A DNA stretch of 64,000 bases, taken from Salegentibacter holothuriorum. Lineage in GTDB: Bacteria > Bacteroidota > Bacteroidia > Flavobacteriales > Flavobacteriaceae. This document shows positions 29,512 to 36,570 of the stretch, piece by piece. Position numbers and translations under genes: made by a program. The notes beneath the pieces were generated by a model, which made no database searches, was not told where the DNA came from, and saw only the letters and a program-made list of their open reading frames with translations. The stretch is from contig NZ_FUYY01000005.1 of the NCBI RefSeq assembly GCF_900168045.1, positions 62,001 to 126,000 on the forward strand, written 5' to 3'. Each line of letters opens with the position of its first letter. The stretch's first letter is position 1.

Positions 29512-31185
29512 ATGAAAAAACTTATTACCTCCTTGTTTTTAGCTGCGATGCTTATATCCTGCGATAATTCAAAATCTTACGAGGAATTTGCGGAAGTTGA
29601 AAATGAAAAGCAGGATTATGCTATAATTCCGCTTCCACAAAAAATGGAAACTTCAAATGGGGTTTTTGTTATTGACAAGAATACTCAAATACAAGCAAGT
29701 GAAGATTTAAGCCAGGAAGCTGAATTTTTAGCGGAGTATATTGGGGAAATCGCAGGCGTTACCCCGGGAATTAAATCTGATAAAGATGAGGTAAAACGAA
29801 GCATTAGTCTTAAAATTTCGACCGATCTTGATCAAGATGAAGCTTATAATTTAAAAGTTACTCACGAAAAGGTTGTAGTTGAAGGAGCTTCTGCTAAAGG
29901 TGTTTTTTATGGGGTGCAAACACTAAAACAACTGCTGCCCTTACAAGCTGAATTTGAAGGTGAATCTTCAGAAATAGGTATTCCTTCTGTAAATATTGCT
30001 GATGCACCGGCATTTGATTATCGCGGAATGCACTTAGATGTGGCCCGCCATATGTTCCCGGTAGATTTCATAAAAAAGTATATAGATCTTATTGCGATGC
30101 ATAAAATGAACACCTTTCACTGGCATTTAACCGAAGATCAGGGATGGAGAATTGAAATCAAACAATATCCTAAGCTTACCGAAATCGGTTCAATCAGAAA
30201 AGAAACGATGATAGAAAAGAATTTTGATCCATATAAAGGTGATGGTGAAGAATATGGTGGTTATTACACTCAGGAAGAAGTTAAAGATATCGTAGCTTAT
30301 GCAGCCGAAAGGCACGTAACTATTATCCCCGAAATAGAATTACCTGGTCACTCTCGCGCAGTTTTAGCGGCTTACCCAGAATTGGGTAACAATACAGGAC
30401 CTTATGAAGTAGCTACCAAATGGGGCGTGTTTAAAGAAATTTTGGCACCAAAAGAAGAAACTTTTGAATTTCTAGAGAATGTTTTAACCGAGGTGATGGA
30501 ATTATTCCCAAGTGAATATATCCATATTGGTGGAGATGAAGCCCCAAAAACAGAATGGGAGCAAAGTGCCCAGGCGCAGGAAGTTATAAAACGTGAAGGG
30601 CTGGAAGATGAGCACGAATTGCAGAGCTATTTTATACAAAGAATTGAAAAATTCTTAAATAAAAATGGCCGTCAAATAATTGGCTGGGACGAGATTCTAG
30701 AAGGAGGTCTTGCTCCTAATGCCACTGTGATGTCCTGGAGAGGTAACCAGGGTGGGATTGAAGCTGCTAAACAAAAACATAATGTGGTGATGACCCCAAA
30801 TACCCATTTATATTTTGACCATTACCAAGCCGATCCGGCAAACGAACCTTTGGCTATTGGAGGTAATTCTACCGTAGAGCATGTGTATTCTTTTGATCCT
30901 GTTCCCGAAGAATTATCAGCTGAGGAAGAAAAATACATTTTAGGAGCTCAGGCTAATGTGTGGACTGAATATATGAAAGATTCAGATTACGTAGAGTATA
31001 TGATCTTACCAAGAATGACAGCTTTGTCTGAGGTGGTTTGGACCTATCCTGAAGAACGCAACTGGGATGAATTTAAAAGTCGTTTAGTTGAGTTCAAAAA
31101 ACATTATGACGAAATGGATTTAAATTATGCTACCCATGTTTTTGATGATTCAGATAAAACACAGGAAACCGTAGTAAATGAATAG
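29512..31185 (+). CDS. GH20 beta-N-acetylhexosaminidase, lipoprotein
   Basis: The 557-residue protein has lipobox LISC (Cys17). The GH20b N-terminal domain (about 40-160, IIPLPQKMETSNGVF, GVFYGVQTLKQLL) precedes the catalytic TIM barrel, which begins at FDYRGMHLDVARHMFP. The substrate-assisted catalytic pair D342-E343 lies in HIGGDEAPKTEW, and NTFHWHLTEDQGWRIEIKQY and the Trp at VMSWRG are conserved. It removes terminal beta-linked GlcNAc or GalNAc exposed after desialylation and degalactosylation. The final 8 nt overlap the next gene, so it is translationally coupled to the 31178 protein. Full-length, with no missing residue noticed. Confidence 0.94.
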   Translation: MKKLITSLFLAAMLISCDNSKSYEEFAEVENEKQDYAIIPLPQKMETSNGVFVIDKNTQIQASEDLSQEAEFLAEYIGEIAGVTPGIKSDKDEVKRSISLKISTDLDQDEAYNLKVTHEKVVVEGASAKGVFYGVQTLKQLLPLQAEFEGESSEIGIPSVNIADAPAFDYRGMHLDVARHMFPVDFIKKYIDLIAMHKMNTFHWHLTEDQGWRIEIKQYPKLTEIGSIRKETMIEKNFDPYKGDGEEYGGYYTQEEVKDIVAYAAERHVTIIPEIELPGHSRAVLAAYPELGNNTGPYEVATKWGVFKEILAPKEETFEFLENVLTEVMELFPSEYIHIGGDEAPKTEWEQSAQAQEVIKREGLEDEHELQSYFIQRIEKFLNKNGRQIIGWDEILEGGLAPNATVMSWRGNQGGIEAAKQKHNVVMTPNTHLYFDHYQADPANEPLAIGGNSTVEHVYSFDPVPEELSAEEEKYILGAQANVWTEYMKDSDYVEYMILPRMTALSEVVWTYPEERNWDEFKSRLVEFKKHYDEMDLNYATHVFDDSDKTQETVVNE

Positions 31186-32104
31186 AAGAACTTTTGTAAA
31201 ACAAAATTTAGCAGCATCAGCTCTTGCCGGTCTTGGACCGGTTGGGGCTTATGCAACTAATATTTCTGAAAATACTTTTCCTGAAGAAAAGACATTCAAC
31301 CTAAAATATGCGCCGCACCTTGGAATGTTTAGGGAGCATGCCGGTGCTAATCCTCTGGATCAGTTAAACTTTATGGCAGATCAGGGTTTTTCCGCCTTTG
31401 AAGATAACGGAATGAAAGGACGGGATAAATCATTACAGAAGGAAATGGCTAGTACAATGGCCAAAAGAAATATGGAAATGGGCGTTTTTGTAGCTCATAC
31501 TATTTACTGGACTAAACCAAATCTTACTAGTGGTAATGCAGATTTACGTGAAGAATTCTTAAAAGAGATTAGAGAATCTGTAGAGGTAGCCAAACGTGTT
31601 AATGCAAAATGGATGACGGTGGTCCCGGGTTATATAGATCAGCGACAAAATATCCAATATCAAACTGCCAATGTGATTGAAACACTTAAAAGAGCTGCAG
31701 CTATTTTAGAACCTCATGACCTAAGCATGGTTTTGGAGCCACTTAATTTTAGGGATCATCCCGGTTTATTCCTAAGTGAATCACCACAAGCTTATCAAAT
31801 CTGCAAAGCGGTAGATAGCCCCAGCTGTAAAATACTTTTTGATATTTATCATCAGCAAATCCAGGAAGGAAACCTAATCCCTAATATCGAAGCCAGTTGG
31901 GATGAAATAGCATACTTTCAGGTAGGTGATAATCCTGGCCGAAAGGAACCAACTACTGGTGAGATCAATTATAAAAATGTTTTCAAGTTTATTCATTCCA
32001 AAGGCTTTAATGGTATTGTTGGAATGGAACATGGAAATTCCAGGCAGGGAAAAGAAGGTGAGAAAGCGGTAATAGAAGCTTATAAACAAAGCGACAATTT
32101 TTAA
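31178..32104 (+). CDS. Tat-exported xylose-isomerase-like TIM-barrel protein (sugar isomerase/epimerase family)
   Basis: The 308-residue protein begins with a twin-arginine signal (MNRRTFVKQNLAASALAGLG), so it works in the periplasm. The rest resembles hydroxypyruvate-isomerase-like AP-endonuclease-family-2 barrels: PHLGMFREHAGANPLDQLNF, LSMVLEPLNFRDHPGLFL with metal-ligand Glu, CKILFDIYHQQIQEG with Asp and His, and GIVGMEHGNSRQG with the last Glu. The metal set looks intact. Periplasmic members of this family act as eliminases or isomerases in the 3-keto-glycoside route, alongside Gfo/Idh and DUF1080 proteins, both encoded nearby. It overlaps the GH20 gene by 8 nt. True hydroxypyruvate isomerase is unlikely because of the export signal. 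Confidence 0.8.
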   Translation: MNRRTFVKQNLAASALAGLGPVGAYATNISENTFPEEKTFNLKYAPHLGMFREHAGANPLDQLNFMADQGFSAFEDNGMKGRDKSLQKEMASTMAKRNMEMGVFVAHTIYWTKPNLTSGNADLREEFLKEIRESVEVAKRVNAKWMTVVPGYIDQRQNIQYQTANVIETLKRAAAILEPHDLSMVLEPLNFRDHPGLFLSESPQAYQICKAVDSPSCKILFDIYHQQIQEGNLIPNIEASWDEIAYFQVGDNPGRKEPTTGEINYKNVFKFIHSKGFNGIVGMEHGNSRQGKEGEKAVIEAYKQSDNF

Positions 32105-32106
32105 TA

Positions 32107-33147
32107 ATGAAATACGAGAAACTGCTTATATGCTGTTTAATGCTGGTCTCCATTGAATTCTACAGCCAGGAAAAACTGAAAGATTATGTTCAGGAAATCT
32201 CCGGTACCGATCTTAATATTGAAATGCTGGCCATACCCGAAGGTGAATTTTTAATGGGGAGTCCCGCAGAGGAATTTGGTCATTATAAAGATGAAGCCCC
32301 TTTGCACAAAGTAAAGATTGATGCTTTTTGGATGGCCTCTCATGAAGTCACCTGGAAGCTTTTTAACCTCTACCTGGAGCGCCCGGTAGATAATGTGCCT
32401 TCAGAGAATAAGGCTGGTAATGTAAGCATAAAAGTTGATGCTGCATCTGGTGCTACTATGCTTTTAAAGAATAAAGCTAATGATGTAAACATAAAAGTTG
32501 ATGCCGTTTCCGGAGCTACTGTGCCTTATGTAGATATGAGTTTGGGAATGGGAACAGGCGATGGTATGCCGGTAGTAAACATTACCTATCTGGCAGCGCA
32601 AAAATTCTGTAAATGGCTTTCAGCTAAAACAGGATATTTTTATCGTCTACCAACCGAAGCCGAATGGGAGTATGCTGCCAGGGCAGGTAAACAAACCGCT
32701 TATCACTTTGGGGATACGCCCGAAAAATTAGGCGAATATGCCTGGTTTTATGAAAATAGCGATGGCCATTATCATCCTGTAGGTACTAAAAAACCCAATC
32801 CCTGGGGGCTTTATGATATGCACGGCAATGTAGCAGAGTGGACTTTAGATGCATATGATACTGAAACATATAGTGAAAGAAGTGAGTTAACTCCAAATCC
32901 TTTTATAATTCCTGAAGAAGAATATCCGCATAGTGTTAGGGGTGGATCCTATTACGATGATGCAGAATATTTGCGAAGTGCTGCCAGATTAGGTTCTTCT
33001 GAAAATTGGAAGATGCGCGATCCGCAATTTCCAAAAAGTAAATGGTGGAATACAGATGCGCAGTTTGTAGGATTTAGAATTGTGCGGGATCCCAATCCAC
33101 CGGCAGAAGAAGACGAAGTTAAATATTGGGGAATTGAAATTCCTTAA
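32107..33147 (+). CDS. SUMF1/FGE-fold protein lacking the active-site cysteines
   Basis: The 346-residue exported protein has a hydrophobic N-terminus ending near FYSQ. The FGE-sulfatase fold is clear: AIPEGEFLMGSP (about 43-54), HEVTWKLFNLYL, YRLPTEAEWEYAARAGK, NPWGLYDMHGNVAEWTLDAY, VRGGSYYDDAEYLRSAARLG and FVGFRIVRDP. The C-terminal region, where true FGE carries its reactive cysteine pair, has none, so formylglycine formation is not expected. A 21-residue tandem duplication occupies residues 101-142. Similar cysteine-free SUMF1 proteins occur beside Gfo/Idh genes and their role is unclear. It starts 2 nt after the isomerase-like gene and 40 nt before the Gfo/Idh gene. Confidence 0.8.
   Translation: MKYEKLLICCLMLVSIEFYSQEKLKDYVQEISGTDLNIEMLAIPEGEFLMGSPAEEFGHYKDEAPLHKVKIDAFWMASHEVTWKLFNLYLERPVDNVPSENKAGNVSIKVDAASGATMLLKNKANDVNIKVDAVSGATVPYVDMSLGMGTGDGMPVVNITYLAAQKFCKWLSAKTGYFYRLPTEAEWEYAARAGKQTAYHFGDTPEKLGEYAWFYENSDGHYHPVGTKKPNPWGLYDMHGNVAEWTLDAYDTETYSERSELTPNPFIIPEEEYPHSVRGGSYYDDAEYLRSAARLGSSENWKMRDPQFPKSKWWNTDAQFVGFRIVRDPNPPAEEDEVKYWGIEIP
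32407..32532 (+). repeat. 63-bp tandem duplication inside the SUMF1-like gene
   Basis: Two in-frame units (32407-32469 and 32470-32532) encode NKAGNVSIKVDAASGAT plus four residues, and NKANDVNIKVDAVSGAT plus four. Seven-tenths or more of the bases match, including a shared ATAAAAGTTGATGC. The reading frame is kept. Confidence 0.85.
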
Positions 33148-33187
33148 TACTTCGAAGAATATTAAATGTACCCTTTAGAATTAAATT

Positions 33188-34531
33188 ATGAAAAACAATA
33201 AACCAACTACTTCTAAATTAAATAATAACTCGCGAAGAACATTTTGCAAAAACACGGCATTGTTCACCGCTGGGATGATGATGCCGGCCATGGATATGAA
33301 CGCGATGTACAATGTTTTTAACGATAAGAAATTAAAATTGGCTTTGGTGGGCTGTGGAGGTCGTGGTACAGGTGCGGTTAACCAGGCACTTAAAGCAGAT
33401 GATAATATTGAGCTAGTAGCTATGGCTGACGCTTTTGAAGATCGATTAAGCGGGAGTCTTAAGCAGTTGGAAAAGGAGTTTTCCGATTCAAAGAAGGTTA
33501 AAGTAAAAGATCAAAACCGATTTGTAGGTTTTGATGCCTATAAAAAAGCTATAGATCAGGCTGATGTAGTTATTCTTACAACTCCGCCGGGCTTTCGTCC
33601 CCATCATTTTGAATATGCCGTAAACGCAGGGAAGCATGTGTTTATGGAGAAACCGGTAGCTACTGATGTACCCGGAATAAGAAAGGTGCTGGAAGCTGCA
33701 AAAATTGCCAAAGAGAAAAAATTAAATGTTGTAGTTGGCCTTCAGAGAAGATATCAGAAAAATTATATAAAAATAGCTGAACAGATTCAGCAAGGCGAAG
33801 TAGGGAAAATCTTATCTGGTCAGGTTTATTGGAATAGTAGTGGTGTTTGGGTAAATCCCAGGCAGCCAAATCAAACAGAGATGGAATACCAAATGCGTAA
33901 CTGGTATTATTTCAATTGGCTGTGTGGAGATCATATTCTAGAACAGCATATTCATAATATTGATGTTGCGAATTGGTTTATAGGTGAATATCCTATTTCG
34001 GCCCAGGGTATGGGAGGTAGACAGGTTAGAACAGGACCTGAACATGGAGAGATCTTCGATCATCATTTTGTGGAGTTTAAGTACCCCAGCGGTGCGGTAA
34101 TTTCCAGCCAGTGTAGACATCAACCCGGGACCATGTCTAAAGTAGGAGAAGGCTTTCAGGGCACTAAAGGTTTAGTGGAAACCAATGATGCGGGTGTGGC
34201 AAAATTAGTTGATTTAGAAGGTAATGATATTTTTAAGTATAGAAGTCGAAACGATCCAAATCCTTACCAGGAAGAACATAACAAATTGTTTAAATCTATT
34301 AGAAATGGCGAAGTAATAAGTGATGCTGAAAATGGAGCCAAAAGTACAATGTCTGCAATTATGGGTCGAATGGCAACTTATTCAGGACAGTTTATCAACT
34401 GGGATGAAGCTATTCAATCTGACCTGCAACTGGTACCTGAAAATTTAACATGGAATTCAACACCACCGGTAACACCAAATCCAGATGGACATTATCCAAT
34501 CCCTACACCCGGGAAAACAAGGGTGATTTAG
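33188..34531 (+). CDS. Tat-exported Gfo/Idh/MocA-family oxidoreductase
   Basis: The 447-residue protein carries a twin-arginine signal slightly inside the N-terminus (NNSRRTFCKNTALFTAG, about 15-31). The NAD-binding Rossmann motif is LALVGCGGRGTGAVNQAL (about 52-69), followed by the Gfo/Idh VFMEKPVATDVPGIRKVLEA with catalytic-type EKP. The second domain has WNSSGVWVNPRQP, GDHILEQHIHNIDVANWFIG and FDHHFVEFKYPSG. It is a different subfamily from GH109 at 15417 (no YATHGLGP). Periplasmic enzymes of this type oxidise C3 of glycosides using tightly bound NAD. With the DUF1080 and TIM-barrel proteins it would form an oxidative glycan-cleaving set. Substrate unknown. Confidence 0.85.
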   Translation: MKNNKPTTSKLNNNSRRTFCKNTALFTAGMMMPAMDMNAMYNVFNDKKLKLALVGCGGRGTGAVNQALKADDNIELVAMADAFEDRLSGSLKQLEKEFSDSKKVKVKDQNRFVGFDAYKKAIDQADVVILTTPPGFRPHHFEYAVNAGKHVFMEKPVATDVPGIRKVLEAAKIAKEKKLNVVVGLQRRYQKNYIKIAEQIQQGEVGKILSGQVYWNSSGVWVNPRQPNQTEMEYQMRNWYYFNWLCGDHILEQHIHNIDVANWFIGEYPISAQGMGGRQVRTGPEHGEIFDHHFVEFKYPSGAVISSQCRHQPGTMSKVGEGFQGTKGLVETNDAGVAKLVDLEGNDIFKYRSRNDPNPYQEEHNKLFKSIRNGEVISDAENGAKSTMSAIMGRMATYSGQFINWDEAIQSDLQLVPENLTWNSTPPVTPNPDGHYPIPTPGKTRVI

Positions 34532-34549
34532 TTTTTTTCAGTTGATGCT

Positions 34550-34586
34550 ACCGGCTATCGAATTATTTCAGTAGCCGGTTTTTTTA
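34550..34586 (+). terminator. Rho-independent terminator
   Basis: ACCGGCTA (34550-34557) pairs with TAGCCGGT (34572-34579), followed by a run of T (34579-34586). It lies about 20 nt after the Gfo/Idh stop and ends the operon that starts at the GH20 or epimerase gene. Confidence 0.8.
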
Positions 34587-34681
34587 TTCAATAATCCTTC
34601 CCTGTTTTTATGATTTTTCTCTTTTCCTCCAGATAGGTTTGATTTTTAATACCTTAAACATCATATATAAACTTTTAAAAA

Positions 34682-36178
34682 ATGAAAAAAATATTTCAGA
34701 CGCTTTTAATTTTATCATTTTTCCCGGCTTTTGCACAATTGCAAATAGCCGATGTTTTTACCGATAATATGATGTTGCAACGTGAAAAACCTATAAGAGT
34801 TTGGGGTGCTGGGAATCCGGGAGAAAAAATACGAGTAAATTTTTTAGATGAAACAGCTAAAACTTCAGTAAAGACAGATTCAAGCTGGCAAGTAGTCTTA
34901 AAAAAACATAAAGCCACAACTAAGCCTAATTCCTTGGTGGTTCAGTCTTTTCAGGAAAAAATTATCATTAAAAATATCATCATCGGTGATGTATGGCTAC
35001 TTATTGGTCAATCTAATATGGAATGGCCTATGCAAGCTGAAATGCATTATGAGGAAGCGAAAAAAGAAGCTAAAAATCGTAATCTACGCTTTTTTAACCC
35101 AAATTATATTGGCAAAAATTTTTACGGGTCAGCCTATGATAAACACCAACTAAAAAACTTGAGTAATAATATTCTTTTTCAGAAAACAAAATGGGAGGAA
35201 AGCGATAGTTCTTCTTTTAAGAATATGAGTGCGGTAGGTTATTATTTTGGTCGCGACATAATAAGCGCTGAAAATATTCCTATAGGATTAATAAATTTAG
35301 CTATTGGTGGTGCGCCGGCTGAAACTTTTATTGATGCGGAGGCTTTGATAAAGAATAAGAAATTCTCGTCTAAAGTAAATGGGAACTGGTTAGAAAATGA
35401 CGCCCTTCCGGTTTGGATACGAGAACGCGGAATGCAAAATATTGGACATAGCCAAGGTACAAATAACCACGCCTACAAGCCAGGGTTTGCATTTAAAACG
35501 GGGATTAAACCTATTTTAAAAATGCCGATAAAGGGTATTTTGTGGTACCAGGGGGAAAGCAATGCTCAGGAATTGGCAAGAGTGAAAGAATATCCTGAAC
35601 TTCAAAAACTTATGATTAAGGATTATAGAAAACAATGGAAAAATAAAAACCTAGCCTTCTACTGGGTCCAGTTATCCTCTATAGATACTACCAATTACGA
35701 CTCCCATTTTTGGCCTGAGTTCAGAAATGGTCAGCGCAGATTACTTGGGGAAATGGATCATGTAGGGATGGCGGTTAGCAGCGATGTTGGGAATAAGAAT
35801 GATATCCACCCCCGTAATAAAAAAGCCGTCGGAAAAAGGCTCGCTCGATGGGCCTTAAAAAATGAATATGGAAAAGATATTATAGTTTCTGGCCCGCTTC
35901 CTCAAAAAGCGGAATATAAAAATGGAAACATTATTGTTGAATTTAAATATACCGGGAAAGGTTTACAAACTTTAGATGGGAAAGCTGTTCGTGGGTTTTC
36001 TATTGATGGCAAAACGGAACTAACCGGGGAAATTAAAGACAAAAAAATAGTATTTCCCAGTGCCGAAAAACCTGAGTATATTTATTACAATTGGCAACCC
36101 TATACTATTGGAAACCTGGGAAACTCTGAAGGATTGCCGGCTTCAACATTTAAGATGGAGGTTATAGAAAGTGATTAA
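34682..36178 (+). CDS. Sialate O-acetylesterase (SASA family)
   Basis: The 498-residue exported protein has a signal peptide to about FPAFAQ (residue 19). The sialate-O-acetylesterase family motifs are present: IGDVWLLIGQSNMEWPM with nucleophile S111, ILWYQGESNAQ, and NDIHPRNK with D374 and H376 of the triad. It removes O-acetyl groups from sialic acids or other sugars, which lets sialidases and the lyase proceed. That fits its place between the sialidase/epimerase block and the symporter fusion. Some SASA proteins act on acetylated xylan or other glycans, but the context here favours sialic acid. It lies in the same direction, 20 nt before a small membrane protein gene. Confidence 0.88.
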   Translation: MKKIFQTLLILSFFPAFAQLQIADVFTDNMMLQREKPIRVWGAGNPGEKIRVNFLDETAKTSVKTDSSWQVVLKKHKATTKPNSLVVQSFQEKIIIKNIIIGDVWLLIGQSNMEWPMQAEMHYEEAKKEAKNRNLRFFNPNYIGKNFYGSAYDKHQLKNLSNNILFQKTKWEESDSSSFKNMSAVGYYFGRDIISAENIPIGLINLAIGGAPAETFIDAEALIKNKKFSSKVNGNWLENDALPVWIRERGMQNIGHSQGTNNHAYKPGFAFKTGIKPILKMPIKGILWYQGESNAQELARVKEYPELQKLMIKDYRKQWKNKNLAFYWVQLSSIDTTNYDSHFWPEFRNGQRRLLGEMDHVGMAVSSDVGNKNDIHPRNKKAVGKRLARWALKNEYGKDIIVSGPLPQKAEYKNGNIIVEFKYTGKGLQTLDGKAVRGFSIDGKTELTGEIKDKKIVFPSAEKPEYIYYNWQPYTIGNLGNSEGLPASTFKMEVIESD

Positions 36179-36197
36179 TTGAATTAAAACAAAAGCC

Positions 36198-36494
36198 ATG
36201 ATAAAAGGTCTATCCTCCAAACGCTTATTTTACATAAGTCTCTTTATTGTGGGATATTTTGGCTTTTTGTATCTGAACTATCACCTATTTAAACTTAATT
36301 ATATCTTATTAGGGGTAGTTATGGAAATGATTACCATTCCTTTAGCTTTAGCACAATTTATCCTGCTTATTATTAGCTTTAGATACTGGAGAAAAGAGCA
36401 TTTCCGAATAAAAAATTACTCCTTTTGGGCTTTTTTAATTTTGCTTTTAAACTGTACGTGGACCTTGAGCAGTTATATTATGGCTAAATTTTAA
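36198..36494 (+). CDS. Small membrane protein of unknown function
   Basis: The 98-residue protein has three predicted membrane segments: about residues 9-29 (LFYISLFIVGYFGFLYLNYHL), 37-59 (LLGVVMEMITIPLALAQFIL) and 75-93 (FWAFLILLLNCTWTLSSYI), with a basic YWRKEHFRIKN loop between the second and third. I do not recognise the family. It sits 20 nt after the O-acetylesterase and 76 bp before the symporter fusion, which has its own operator, so it belongs with the esterase transcript. Codon use and composition look like the neighbours, so I treat it as a real gene. Confidence 0.7.
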   Translation: MIKGLSSKRLFYISLFIVGYFGFLYLNYHLFKLNYILLGVVMEMITIPLALAQFILLIISFRYWRKEHFRIKNYSFWAFLILLLNCTWTLSSYIMAKF

Positions 36495-36519
36495 GATATT
36501 TTAAAGAAAATTTTTACTT

Positions 36520-36539
36520 TATATGTATAACATAATACA
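36520..36539 (+). promoter_or_regulatory. NanR-like operator upstream of the mutarotase-symporter gene
   Basis: TATATGTATAACATAATACA is the reference form of the 20-bp motif, with core TATGT-ATA-ACATA. It lies 31 bp upstream of the ATG at 36571 in a 76-bp gap. TATCTTGG (36547-36554) downstream is a weak -7 candidate. Confidence 0.7.
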
Positions 36540-36570
36540 AAATTATTATCTTGGACCAAAAATATAGATT

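Noticed and set aside
32107-33147. Calling the SUMF1-fold protein a formylglycine-generating enzyme for the sulfatase
   Set aside because: No cysteine is present in the C-terminal core where the catalytic pair should be, and its neighbours are keto-route genes, not the sulfatase.
33188-34531. Treating the second Gfo/Idh protein as another GH109 glycosidase
   Set aside because: It lacks the YATHGLGP signature and the GHGGMDF ending found in the 15417 protein.
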